From positions 199,098,566 to 199,162,565 of the forward strand of contig NC_050096.1 of the NCBI RefSeq assembly GCF_902167145.1: a DNA stretch of 64,000 nucleotides. The letters are read 5' to 3'. Position 1 is the stretch's first letter; each line of letters starts with the position of its first letter. Below are positions 33,215 to 44,329 of the stretch, one piece after another. The translations under genes and the position numbers were made by a program. The notes below the pieces were generated by a model. That model worked only from the letters and a program-made list of their open reading frames with translations, ran no database searches and was not told the origin of the DNA. This DNA is from Zea mays (Eukaryota; Streptophyta; Magnoliopsida; Poales; Poaceae).

Positions 33215-36200
33215 TTTATGCATCCGGGGGCTCAAGTTGGATACTCGACAGCGGGTGCACAAACCACATGACAGGGGAGAAGAAAATGTTCTCCTCCTAC
33301 GAGAAAAACCAAGATCTCCAAAGAGCGATCACATTCGGGGATGAAAATCAAGGCTTGGTCAAAGGTTTGGGTAAAATTGCTATATCTCCTGACCATTCCA
33401 TTTCAAATGTTTTTCTTGTTGATTCTTTAGATTACAATTTGCTTTCCGTATCTCAATTATGTCAAATGGGCTACAACTGTCTATTCACTGATATAGGTGT
33501 CACTGTCTTTAGAAGAAGTGATGATTCAATAGCATTTAAGGGAGTGTTAGAGGGTCAGCTATACTTGGTAGATTTTGATAGAGCTGAACTCGACACTTGC
33601 TTAATTGCTAAGACTAACATGGGTTGGCTCTGGCACCGCCGACTAGCCCATGTTGGGATGAAGAATCTTCATAAGCTTCTAAAGGGAGAACACATTTTAG
33701 GATTAACAAATGTTCATTTTGAGAAAGACAGGATCTGTAGCGCGTGCCAGGCAGGAAAGCAAGTTGGAGCTCATCATCCACACAAGAACATAATAACGAC
33801 CGACAGGCCACTGGAGCTCCTACACATGGATCTATTCGGCCCGATCGCTTACATAAGCATCAGCGGGAGTAAGTACTGTCTAGTTATTGTGGATGATTAT
33901 TCTCGCTTCACTTGGGTATTCTTTTTACAGGAAAAATCTCAAACCCAAGAGACCTTAAAGGGATTCTTGAGACGGGCTCAAAATGAGTTCGGCTTAAGGA
34001 TCAAGAAAATAAGAAGCGACAACGGGACGGAGTTCAAGAATTCTCAAATTAAAGGCTTCCTTGAGGAGGAGGGCATCAAGCATGAGTTCTCTTCTCCCTA
34101 CACGCCACAACAAAATGGTGTAGTGGAGAGGAAGAATAGAACTCTATTGGACATGGCAAGAACCATGCTTGATGAGTACAAGACTTCGGATCGGTTTTGG
34201 GCCGAGGCGGTCAACACCGCTTGCTACGCCATCAACCGGTTGTATCTACACCGAATCCTCAAGAAGACATCATACGAACTCCTAATCGGTAAAAAGCCCA
34301 ACATTTCATATTTTAGAGTCTTTGGTAGCAAATGCTTTATTCTTGTTAAGAGAGGTAGAAAATCTAAATTTGCTCCTAAGACTGTAGAAGGCTTTTTACT
34401 TGGTTATGACTCAAACACAAGGGCATATAGGGTCTTTAATAAGTCCACTGGACTAGTTGAAGTCTCATGTGACGTTGTGTTTGATGAAACTAACGGCTCT
34501 CAAGTAGAGCAAGTTGATCTTGATGAGATAGGTGATGAAGAGGCTCCGTGCATCGCGCTAAGGAACATGTCCATTGGGGATGTGTGTCCTAAGGAATCCG
34601 AAGAGCCTCCAAAAGAACAAGATCAACCGTCCTCCTCCATGCAAGCATCTCCACCAACTCAAAATGAGGATGAAGCTCAAGTTGATGAAGAAGAAGATCA
34701 ATCAAATGAGCCACCTCAAGATGACGGCATAGATCAAGGGGGAGATACAAATGAGGAAGACAAGGAGGATGAGGAACAAAGACCGCCACACCCAAGAGTC
34801 CATCAAGCAGTCCAACGAGATCACCCCGTCGACACCATCCTCGGCAACATTCATAAGGGGGTAACTACTAGATCTCGTGTTGCACATTTTTGCGAGCATT
34901 ACTCGTTTGTTTCCTCTATTGAGCCACACAGGGTAGAGGAAGCACTCTAAGATTCGGATTGGGTGGTGGCGATGCAAGAGGAGCTCAACAACTTCACTAG
35001 GAATGAGGTATGGCATTTAGTTCCACGTCCTAATCAAAATGTTGTAGGAACCAAATGGGTCTTCCGCAACAAGCAAGATGAGCATGGTGTGGTGATAAGG
35101 AACAAAGCTCGACTTGTGGCCAAAGGATACTCCCAAGTCGAAGGTTTGGATTTCGGTGAAACTTATGCACCCGTAGCTAGGCTTGAGTCAATTCGCATAT
35201 TATTAGCCTATGCTACTTACCATGGCTTTAAGCTTTATCAAATGGACGTGAAAAGTGCCTTCCTCAATGGACCAATCAAGGAAGAGGTCTATGTTGAGCA
35301 ACCTCCCGGCTTTGAAGACAGTGAGTATCCTAACCATGTCTATAAGCTCTCTAAGGCACTTTATGGGCTCAAACAAGCCCCAAGAGCATGGTATGAATGC
35401 CTTAGAGATTTTCTTATTTCAAATGGATTCAAAGTCGGAAAGGCCGATCCTACACTCTTTACCAAAACACTTGAAAATGATTTGTTTGTATGCCAAATTT
35501 ATGTTGATGATATCATATTTGGGTCTACTAACAAATCTACATTTGAAGAGTTTAGTAGGATTATGACACAGGAGTTCGAGATGTCTATGATGGGGGAGTT
35601 GAAGTATTTTCTAGGATTCCAAGTCAAGCAACTCCAAGAGGGCACCTTCATAAGCCAAACAAAGTACACTCAAGATATTCTAAACAAGTTTGGGATGAAG
35701 GATGCCAAACCCATCAAGACACCCATGGGAACCAATGGGCATCTCGACCTCGACACGGGAGGTAAGTCTGTGGATCAAAAGGTATACCGGTCGATGATAG
35801 GCTCTTTACTCTATTTATGTGCATCCCGACCGGATATTATGCTTTCCGTATGCATGTGTGCAAGATTCCAAGCCGACCCTAAGGAAGCTCACCTTACGGC
35901 CGTGAAACGAATCTTGAGATATTTGGCTTATACTCCTAAGTTTGGGCTTTGGTATCCTAGGGGATCCACATTTGATTTGATTGGATATTCGGATGCCGAT
36001 TGGGCAGGGTGTAAAATCAATAGGAAGAGCACATCGGGGACTTGCCAGTTCTTGGGAAGATCCTTGGTGTCTTGGGCTTCAAAGAAGCAAAATTCGGTCG
36101 CTCTTTCCACCGCCGAAGCCGAGTATATTGCCGCAGGCCATTGTTGCGCGCAATTGCTCTAGATGAGGCAAACCTTGCGAGACTACGGTTACAAATTAAC

Positions 36201-36456
36201 CAAAGTCCCTTTGCTATGTGATAATGAGAGTGCGATCAAAATGGCCGACAATCCCGTCGAGCATAGCCGCACTAAGCACATAGCCATTCGGTATCATTTT
36301 CTTAGGGATCACCAACAAAAGGGAGATATCGAGATTTCTTACATTAATACTAAAGATCAATTAGCCGATATCTTTACCAAGCCTCTTGATGAACAATCTT
36401 TTAACAAACTTAGGCATGAGCTCAATATTCTTGATTCGCACAATTTCTTTTGCTAG
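33214..36456 (+). pseudogene. Copia pol: protease, integrase, RT, RNase H (two nonsense codons)
   Basis: Opens at 33214. Protease active site WILDSGCTNHMTG is at about 33235-33275. The pre-integrase finger is LWHRRLAHVGMKNLHKLL ... ICSACQAGK. The integrase core has LLHMDLFGPIAYI, IRSDNGTEFKNS and NGVVERKNRTLL. An acidic linker runs to 34820. RT has [25 protein letters not shown] and the catalytic [11 protein letters not shown] (about 35500). RNase H has [20 protein letters not shown] and [13 protein letters not shown]. The order integrase before RT is diagnostic of copia. A TAA at 34948-34950 and a TAG at 36160-36162 interrupt one continuous frame. Both fit C-to-T type decay on one strand or the other. 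The rest is very well preserved. Confidence 0.92.
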
Positions 36457-37330
36457 ATTGCACATATAGCTCATTTTATATACCTTTGATCATGTCTCTT
36501 TCATATGCTATGACTAATGTGTTTTCAAGTCCATTTCAAACCAAGTCATAGGTGTATTGAAAGGGAATTGGAGTCTTCGGCGAAGAAAAAGGCTTCCACT
36601 CCGTAACTCATCCTTCGCCGTCACTCCAAGCAACTCTCCATTCTTGGGGGAGAAAAGCATGAGCATCAAAGAAAAGGACTTTGTCTTTGGGGGAGAAAGT
36701 AAGAGCCCAAGGCAAAAGGACCGGACTTCATCTTTGGTATAATCTTAACTCATTTATTTATGACCAAAAGGGAAGATAGCACTTCGAGGGCTCTAATGAT
36801 TCCGTTTTTGGCGATTCATGCCAAAGGGGGAGAAAGTAAGAGCCCAAAGCAAAAGGACCGCACCACCACCAATTTCAAAAACTTAGTGTTGAATATTTTC
36901 AATTGGTATCCCATTGTGTTCAAAAGGGGGAGAAACTATTATTTCAAAATGTTATATCAAAACCCTCTTGAACACTAAGAGGAGGATCTCATTTAGGGGG
37001 AGTTTTGTTTAGTCAAAGGAGAAGCATTTGAAACAGGGGGAGAAAATTTCAAATCTTGAAAATGCTTTGCAAACTCTTATTCATTTACCTTTGACTATTT
37101 GCAAAAGAACTTTGAAAAGGATTTACAAAATAGTTTGCAAAAACAAAACTCGTGGTGCAAATGTGGTCCAAAATGTTATAAGTAAGAAACAATCCATGCA
37201 TATCTTGTAAGTATTCATATTGGCTCAATTCGAAGCAACCTTTACACTTACATTATGCAAACTAATTCAATTATGCATCTCTATATCTGCTTTGGTTTGT
37301 GTTGGCATCAATCACCAAAAAGGGGGAGAT
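36457..37330 (+). other. Copia 3' region with reiterated polypurine motifs
   Basis: GGGGGAGA-type motifs recur near 36647, 36690, 36828, 36927, 36996, 37038 and finally 37322, the last abutting the 3' LTR. Two 40-bp copies (about 36683-36722, 36824-36863) share GGGGGAGAAAGTAAGAGCCC. No coding frame of note. Confidence 0.75.
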
Positions 37331-38639
37331 TGAAAGGGAATTAGGCTTACACCTAGTCCCTAATTAATTTTGGTGGTTGAATTGCCCAACACAAACATTT
37401 GGACTAACTAAGTTTGCCTAAGTGTATAGATTACACAGGTGTAAAAGGTTCACACTCAGCCAATAAAAAGACCAAGTTTTGGATTCAACAAAAGAGCAAA
37501 ATGGGAACCAAAGGCACCTCTGGTCTGGAGGCACCGGACTGTCCGGTGTACACCGGACAGTGTCCGGTGCACCAGAGGACTCCAACTCAAACTCGCCACC
37601 TTCGGGAATTTCCAGAGGCACTCGCGCTATAATTCACCGGACTGTCCGGTGTACACCGGACAGTGTCCGGTGCGCCATGGAGAAGCGGCCTCAGGAACTC
37701 GCCAGCTTCGGGAAACTCCAACGGCTAGTCCGCTATAATTCACCGGACTGTCCGGTGTGCACCGGACTGTCCGGTACGACTCCAGAGCAACGGCTATCTC
37801 CGCGCCAACGGCTCTCTGCCGCGCATTTAATGCGCGCTCTGCGCGCGCAGAAGTCAGGCGCGCCCATTCCGACACACCGGACAAGGAACAGTAGTTGTCC
37901 GGTGTGCACCAGACACCCAGGTGGGCCCACAAGTCAGAAGCTCCAACGGCTAGAATCCAACGGCAGTGATGACGTGGCAGGGGGCACCGGACTGTCCGGT
38001 GTGCACCGGACTGTCCGGTGTGCCATCGAACAGACAGCCTCCCAACGACCACATTTGGTGGTTGGGGCTATAAATACCCCAACCACCCCACCATTCATGG
38101 CATCCAAGTTTTCCACTTCCCAACTACTACAAGAGCTCTAGCATTCAATTCTAGACACACCAAAGAGATCAAATCCTCTCCAAATTCCACACAACTCCAT
38201 AGTGACTAGAGAGAGTGATTTGCTTGTGTTCTTTCGAGCTCTTGCGCTTGGATTGCTTTCTTCTTTCTTGATTCTTTCATTGCAATCAAACTCACTTGTA
38301 ATTGAGGCAAGAGACACCAAAACTTGTGGTGGTCCTTGTGGGAACTTTGTGTTCCAAGTGATTGAGAAGAGAAAGCTCACTCGGTTCGTGGGATCGTTTG
38401 AGAGAGGGAAGGGTTGAAAGAGACCCGGCCTTTGTGGCCTCCTCAACGGGGAGTAGGTTTGCGAGAACCGAACCTCGGTAAAACAAATCCGCGTGTCACA
38501 CTCTTTATTTGCTTGCGATTTGTTTTGCCCCCTCTCTCGCGGACTCGTTTATATTTCTAATGCTAACCCGGCTTGTAGTTGTGTTTATATTTGTAAATTT
38601 CAGTTTCGCCCTATTCACCCCCCCTCTAGGCGACTTTCA
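37331..38639 (+). repeat. 3' LTR of the copia element
   Basis: 1309 bp, 18 bp longer than the 5' LTR because one palindrome unit near 37986-38021 is doubled. TATA box is at 38069-38076. Followed by CTCTT. Confidence 0.93.
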
Positions 38640-39741
38640 CTCTTTCGCCGAGGCGTGAGATGAAGTGGCTCAGAGCCGCAAGGCATCCCATGACCCTCTG
38701 TACACCTTTCAAGTCTTTGATGGGCCCCATGTTGGTGATGGCCGCGATCTTTTCCGGGTTGGCCTCGATGCCCCGCTCGGAGACGATGAACTCCAAGAGC
38801 ATGCCTCGGGGGACTCCGAAGACGCACTTCTCGGGATTGAGTTTTACGCCCTTCGCCTTGAGACACCGGAATGTCGTTTCAAGGTCGGAAAGGAGGTCAG
38901 AGGCTTTCCTCGTCTTGACTACGATGTCATCGACGTAAGCCTCGACCGTTCGACCAATGTGTTCGCCGAACACGTGGTTCATGAACCTTTGGTACGTCGC
39001 ACCCGCATTCCTCAAACCAAATGGCATAGTGACGTAGCAGTACATGCCAAAAGGTGTGATGAAAGAAGTCGCGAGCTAGTCGGACTCTTTCATCCTGATT
39101 TGGTGATACCCTGAGTAGGCATCGAGGAAAGATAAGGTTTCACACCCAGCAGTAGAATCCACGATTTGATCTATGCGAGGCAGAGGGTAGGGGACCTTCG
39201 GACATGCTTTGTTTAGACCAGTGTAGTCTACACACATCCGCCATTTCCCCCCTTTCTTTCTCACAAGCACAGGGTTGGCAAGCCATTCGGGATGGAATAC
39301 CTCTTTGATGAACACTGCAACCATCAGCTTGTGGATCTCCTCGCCTATGGCTCTACGCTTTTCTTCGTCGAATCGGCGCAGAGGCCGCTTCACGGGTCGG
39401 GCTCCAGCTCGGATGTCCAGCGAGTGCTCGGCGACTTCCCTCGGTATGTCGGGCATGTCCGAGGGACTCCACAAAAAGACTTCAGCGTTCGCGCGGAGAA
39501 AGTCGACGAGCACTGCTTCCTATTTGGGGTCGAGCTCGGAGCCGATCCGGATCTGTTTGGAGGCGTCGTTGCTGGGGTCGAGAGGGATGGACTTAACCAT
39601 CTCTGCTGGCTCGAAGTTGCTGGCATGGCGCTTCACGTCTGGCACTTCCTTGGAGAGGCTCTCCAGGTCGGCGATGAGGGCCTCGGATTCGGCGAGGGCC
39701 TCGGCGTACTCCACGCACTCCACGTCGCATTCGTACGCGTG
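38640..39741 (-). pseudogene. Huck-like pol, reverse transcriptase part
   Basis: Minus-strand frame with EWLANPVLVRKKGGKWRMCV, LNKACPKVPYPLPRIDQIVD, FLDAYSGYHQIRM, MPFGLRNAGATYQRFMNHVF and the catalytic VEAYVDDIVVKT. The connection LKGVQRVMGCLAALSHFISR is truncated at 38640 by the copia element and resumes at 29170. In-frame stops lie near 39741, 39521 and 39076, each one transition away from Trp or Gln codons. Such decay fits a methylated, silent element. Confidence 0.88.
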
Positions 39742-40725
39742 TCAGTACGTGGGGCCAACGGTGATGACCCCGTTGGGGCCCGGCATCTTGAGCTTAAGGT
39801 AGGTGTAGTTGGGGACGGCCATGAACTTGGCGTAGCATGGCCTCCCCAGCACTGTGTGGTAGGTTCCTCGGAACCCGACCACCTCGAACGTGAGGGTTTC
39901 CCTTCGGAAGTTGGAGGGAGTCCCGAAGCAGACGGGCAGATCGAGTTGTCCAAGGGGCTGGACGCGCTTCCCGGGAATGATCCCGTGAAAAGGCGCCGCG
40001 CCTGCCCTGACCGAGGACAGATCGATCCGCAGGAGCTCGAGGGTCTCGGCGTAGATGATGTTGAGGCTGCTACCTCCGTCCATGAGGACCTTGGTGAGCC
40101 TGACGTTGCCGATGACGGGGTCGACAACGAGAGGATATTTCCCCGGGCTCGGCACGCGGTCGGGGTGGTCGCCCTGGTCGAAGGTGATGGGCTTGTCGGA
40201 CCAGTCTAGGTAGACTGACGCCGCCACCTTTACCGAGCAGACCTCCCGACGCTCTTGCTTGCGGTGCTGAGCCGAGGCGTTCGCCACTGGCCCACCGTAG
40301 ATCATGAAGCAGTCGTGGACCTCGGGGAACCCCTCTGCCTTGTGATCCTCCTTCTTGTCGTTGTTGTGGGCCCTGCCACCTTCCGCAGGTGGCTCGGCCT
40401 TGTGAAAGTGGCGCCGAAGCATGACGCACTCCTCGAGGGTGTGCTTGACGGGCCCCTGATGATAGGGGCACGACTCCTTGAGCATCTTGTCGAAGAGATT
40501 GGCACCTCCGGGAGGTTTCCGAGGGTTCTTGTACTCAGCGGCGGCGACAAGGTCCGCGTCGGCGGCGTCGCGTTTCGCTTGCGACTTCTTCTTGCCTTTC
40601 TTCTTGGTGCCGCGCTGAGTGGACGCCTCGGGGACATCTTCCGGCTGGCTGCCCTGGGGCTGCTTGTCCTTTCGGAAGATGGCCTCAACCGCCTCCTGGC
40701 CAGAGGCGAACTTGGTGGCGATGTC

Positions 40726-41222
40726 CATCAGCTCGCTTGCCCTGGTGGGGGTCTTGCGACCCAGCTTGCTCACCAGGTCGCGGCAGGTGGTGCCGGCGAG
40801 GAACGCGTCGATGACATCCGAGTCGGTGACGTTGGGCAGCTCAGTGCGCTGCTTCGAGAATCGCCGGATGTAGTCCCGGAGAGACTCTCCCGGCTGCTGG
40901 CGGCAGCTGCGGAGATCCCAGGAGTTCCCAGGACGCACGTACGTGCCCTGGAAGTTGCCGACGAAGGCTTGGACCAGGTCGTCCCAGTTGGAGATCTGCC
41001 CCAGAGGCAGATGCTCCAGCCAGGCTCGAGTGGTGTCGGAGAGGAACAGGGGGAGGTTGCGGATGATGAGGTTGTCATCGTCCGTTCCACCCAGTTGGCA
41101 GGCCAGCCGGTAGTCCGCGAGCCACAGTTCCGGCCTCGTCTCCCCCGAGTACTTTGTGATGGTAGTCGGGGTTCGGAACCGGGTCGGGAACGGCGCCCAT
41201 CGTATGGCCCGGCTGAAAGCCT
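40726..41222. repeat. Direct duplication flanking the hAT-like insert, left copy
   Basis: About 497 bp of gag sequence from CCATCAGCTCGCTTGCCC to GGCTGAAAGCCT. It is repeated at 42227-42724 with about a dozen substitutions (2.5 %). Confidence 0.9.
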
Positions 41223-42226
41223 AGGGATGGCAATTTTACCCGCGGGTTCGGGTATCCACGGATATCCGACCCGTCGGATTCGGGTTCGGGTAAGAAATTT
41301 AACCCACGGGTCTGACCCATACCCGACCCGTGATTAAATCGGGTCGGGTACTGGTTTTATCTTGCGCCCGCGGGTCTTGGCGGATATCCGAAATAATTTG
41401 AGTTTTCACTTTTAGCCCACAAGAAACCGGCGGCCCAATGTCCAGAAACCCTAGTCTCCCTACACTCTCACACACACGCAGGAGTCAGGACTCACACACA
41501 CGCAGGAGCCAGGCCCCCAGCCGCCCACGCAGGTCACTCTCTCACCGTCTCAAGTCTCATCTCTCTGCTCTCTCTGTCTCTCAGCCAGTCAGCCGCCACC
41601 GCCCACCGGCCACTGGCCACCGCCACCGGCCACTCCGCCGGTAAGCCGCTCCTCTGGTTCATCGCACGGCCGCCAGTAAGCCAGCTCGTGGGACAGCGCT
41701 AGATCCGCCCCGGCGTCTGGTACTCTGGTTGCCCCGGCCGTCCATCGCAAGACTGGTTGCACTGGTCCCTGCCGTCGTCGAGCGAGACTGGTTGCCCCGG
41801 CCGTCCAGCGAGGCAGCGAATAGCGTGGCAGGCTGGCAGCGACGCAGCGTCCCTGGCTGGCGTCTCTGGCTAGTGGCTGGCTCCCCTGCGTGGCTTCGTT
41901 TTGTTTTGTTGAATTGAATAATTTGAACACTTTGAAGTTTGGTTCAAGTGTAAACACTATGTACTCATATATTGCTTGCTTATGTAACAAATCAGATTTA
42001 TTATGTCTTGTTTTTTTGTTTTACCTTGTTATTTGTCAACCATGTGTTTTATTTGTGTGGAGTGTAATTATACCCGCGGGTATCCGATACCCGCCCGATA
42101 CCCGATGGATACGGGTACAGGTACAAAATCCTACCCGCGGGTATAGTCGCGGGCGGGTATGAGTAATACCCGCGGGTATTGTCGCGGGCGGATATTTACC
42201 ATACCCGATCCGAACCCGACCCATTG
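41223..42226. mobile_element. hAT-like GATGGCAA element inside the Huck gag
   Basis: The left end AGGGATGGCAATTTTACCC and right end CCGACCCATTGCCAT are inverted. GCGGGT / ACCCGC motifs are dense within 150 bp of both ends (CCCGCGGGTATCCG). The middle (41400-42060) has CACACACGCAGGAG repeats and a GC-rich, then AT-rich, non-coding segment. There is no transposase. It lacks the 8-bp duplication expected for hAT and is flanked by the 497-bp duplication instead. Confidence 0.75.
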
Positions 42227-42724
42227 CCATCAGCTCGCTTGCCCTTGTGGGGGTCTTGCGACCCAGCTTGCTCACCAGGTCGCGGCAGGTGGTGCCGGCG
42301 AGGAACGCGCCGATGACATCCGAGTCAGTGACATTGGGCAGCTCAGTGCGCTGCTTCGAGAATCGCCGGTTGTAGTCCCGGAGAGACTCTCCCGGCTGCT
42401 GGCGGCAGCTGCGGAGATCCCAGGAGTTCCTAGGGCGCACGTACGTGCCCTGGAAGTTGCCGGCGAAGGCTTGGATCAGGTCGTCCCAGTTGGAGATCTG
42501 CCCCAGAGGCAGATGCTCCAGCCAGGCTCGAGCGGTGTCGGAGAGGAACAGGGGGAGGTTGCGGATGATGAGGTTGTCATCGTCCGTTCCACCCAGCTGG
42601 CAGGCCAGCCGGTAGTCCGCGAGCCACAGTTCCGGCCTCGTCTCCCCCGGGTACTTTGTGATGGTAGTCGGGGTTCGGAACCGGGTCGGGAACGGCGCCC
42701 GTCGTATGGCCCGGCTGAAAGCCT
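42227..42724. repeat. Direct duplication flanking the hAT-like insert, right copy
   Basis: Right copy of the 497-bp block. After it the gag sequence continues unbroken (TGTGGACCGGG). Confidence 0.9.
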
Positions 42725-44311
42725 GTGGACCGGGTGGTTCGGGCGAGGGACTCCGATCCTCCCCGCTGTCGTAGCGTCCCCCACGCCTGGGGTGGTAGCC
42801 TCGGCGCACCCTCTCGTCGATGTGGGTTCGACGGTTGCGGTGGTGGTTCTCATTGCCGAGGCGACTCGGGGCCGCAAGCGCCGTGTTGCGCGTGCGTCCG
42901 GTGTGGACTGAGGCTTCCCGCATGAATCGGGAAGTCGCGGCGTGATGCTCCGAGGGGTATCCCTGCCTTCGGGAGGCAGAGCTTTCGGCCCGTCGGACCG
43001 CGACATCCTCCAGGAGATTCTTGAGCTCTCCCTGGATACGCCGCCCTTCGGTGGTCGATGGTTCCGGCATCGCGCGAAGTAGTATCGCTGCCGCAGCCAG
43101 GTTCTAGCCGACCCCACTAGAAGCCGGTGGCAGCCTTGCCCTGACGTCGTCGGCAATGCGGTGCTGGATGCCCTGGGGTAGATGACGCCCTTCTCCGGCC
43201 GGAGCTTGGTCTGCCCATTCCTGCCCGATGTTCCGCCGGAACGGCTCAAGCGTTCCTGCTCCCTCTTCGAGTCTGGCCTGCATCTCGCGGATTTGCTCGA
43301 GCTGTGCGTCCTGATCCCCCGCAGGGACTGGGACCACAGCTAGCTCCCGAAGGATGTCAACGCAAGGCCAGACCTAGGGGGATCACCGTTTTCTGGTATA
43401 CCAAGATGGTTGCCTTCGCCGGGACCCCCTAGATCGACGTGGAAACATTCACGACTTGGGCCGCAGTCCTTGTCGCCGAAGCTGCGGCTACCGTCGGAAC
43501 AATCGGAAAGGCAGTAGTCGCATGCGGTCATGAAGTCCCGCATGGCACTGGGGTTACCGAGTCCGGAGAAATCCCAACAAAAGTCGGGCTCGTCTTCTTC
43601 CTTGGAACCCCAGGGTCCGTAGGTCGAGACGACCGTCAGCCGGTCCCAGGGTGACCGCATACCGTACCCCGGAGGGTTTGGACATGCCTCTATGAAAGCT
43701 TCCACCGAAGCGAAGTCGCTTGGTGGGTCGAGGCTGAATCCATAAGGCACGAGATGAGAATCGGTCGGTAGCTCTTGGTCGACGGGCGGTGGCGAAGTCG
43801 CGTCAGGGGCAGACTGCACCATCGTCTCAGGTACGAGGGTGACGCTCAGCAAGTCCTTTGCGAGTGTGCTAGCGTCGTCCGTCCGCTTGGAGTTGGCGTG
43901 TTGCGGGGAAACGACGCTCGTCTTCGTCTCAGACACGAGGTCGACGCTCGACGTGTCCCCCGTTGGGGCGCCGGCGCCGTCGACTCGCTCGACAGCCGAC
44001 GAGGTGCCGCCTCCTGCTTGGCCTTGGTTGCCCTGCCTCCTCCTCCGTCGGTGGGGGAGGCGACGGGACAAACCCGAATGTTGTTCTTCCGCCACGTGGG
44101 GAAGACGTCGTTGATTCCGCCGCCGGCGGGCGGGTTGTCGGCCGCCATTATCGCTGTCGCACGGCGGAGGAAGGAGTATCATGTCGTAGCTGTCGTCGAG
44201 GGACATGAACTCAAGACTCCCGAAACGGAGCACCGTCCCGGGCTGGAAAGGTTGCTGGAGACTACCCATCTGGAGCTTGACGGGAAGCTGTTCATCAACA
44301 TGCAGCAGGCC

Positions 44312-44329
44312 CCTACCTGGCGCGCCAAC
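44312..44329 (-). other. Primer binding site of the Huck-like element
   Basis: Minus-strand TTGGCGCGCCAGGTAGG adjoins the 5' LTR; the TGG start fits a tRNA 3' end. Confidence 0.65.

Larger units (their letters stand above)
29171..38639 (+). mobile_element. Complete SIRE-lineage Ty1/copia retrotransposon (Opie/Ji-like)
   Basis: LTRs 29171-30461 and 37331-38639 (TGAAAGGGAATTAGG to TAGGCGACTTTCA) are flanked by CTCTT. Internal order is primer site, gag, pol (protease, integrase, RT, RNase H) and a long 3' region of repeated polypurine motifs. There is no env-like frame. LTRs differ by about 13 substitutions plus an 18-bp gain in the 3' copy, close to 1 %. pol carries two nonsense codons. It sits in the RT region of the Huck-like element in the opposite orientation. 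Confidence 0.93.
39742..44269 (-). pseudogene. Huck-like gag and protease, interrupted
   Basis: Minus-strand gag probably starts at ATG 44269 (MGSLQQPFQPGTVLRFGSLE). It passes an acidic, Cys-containing segment (DYCLSDCSDGS, SRECFHVDLGGPG). A frameshift at about 43338 and a stop near 43110 follow. The capsid-type domain reads TITKYPGETRPELWLADYRL, GTDDDNLIIRNLPLFL, ARAWLEHLPLGQISNWDD. It is then broken by the 1-kb hAT-like insert and the 497-bp duplication. The downstream part continues to a CPYHQGPVKHTLEEC..H motif and a protease with VLMDGGSSLNIIY (DGGS in place of DTGS) near 40085. It ends at a TGA-type stop near 39742 before RT. Confidence 0.82.

Noticed and set aside
39292..41337. Long plus-strand frames (305 and 360 codons) opposite Huck gag
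   Set aside because: Shadow frames of GC-rich gag codons; the minus strand carries recognisable capsid and protease motifs.
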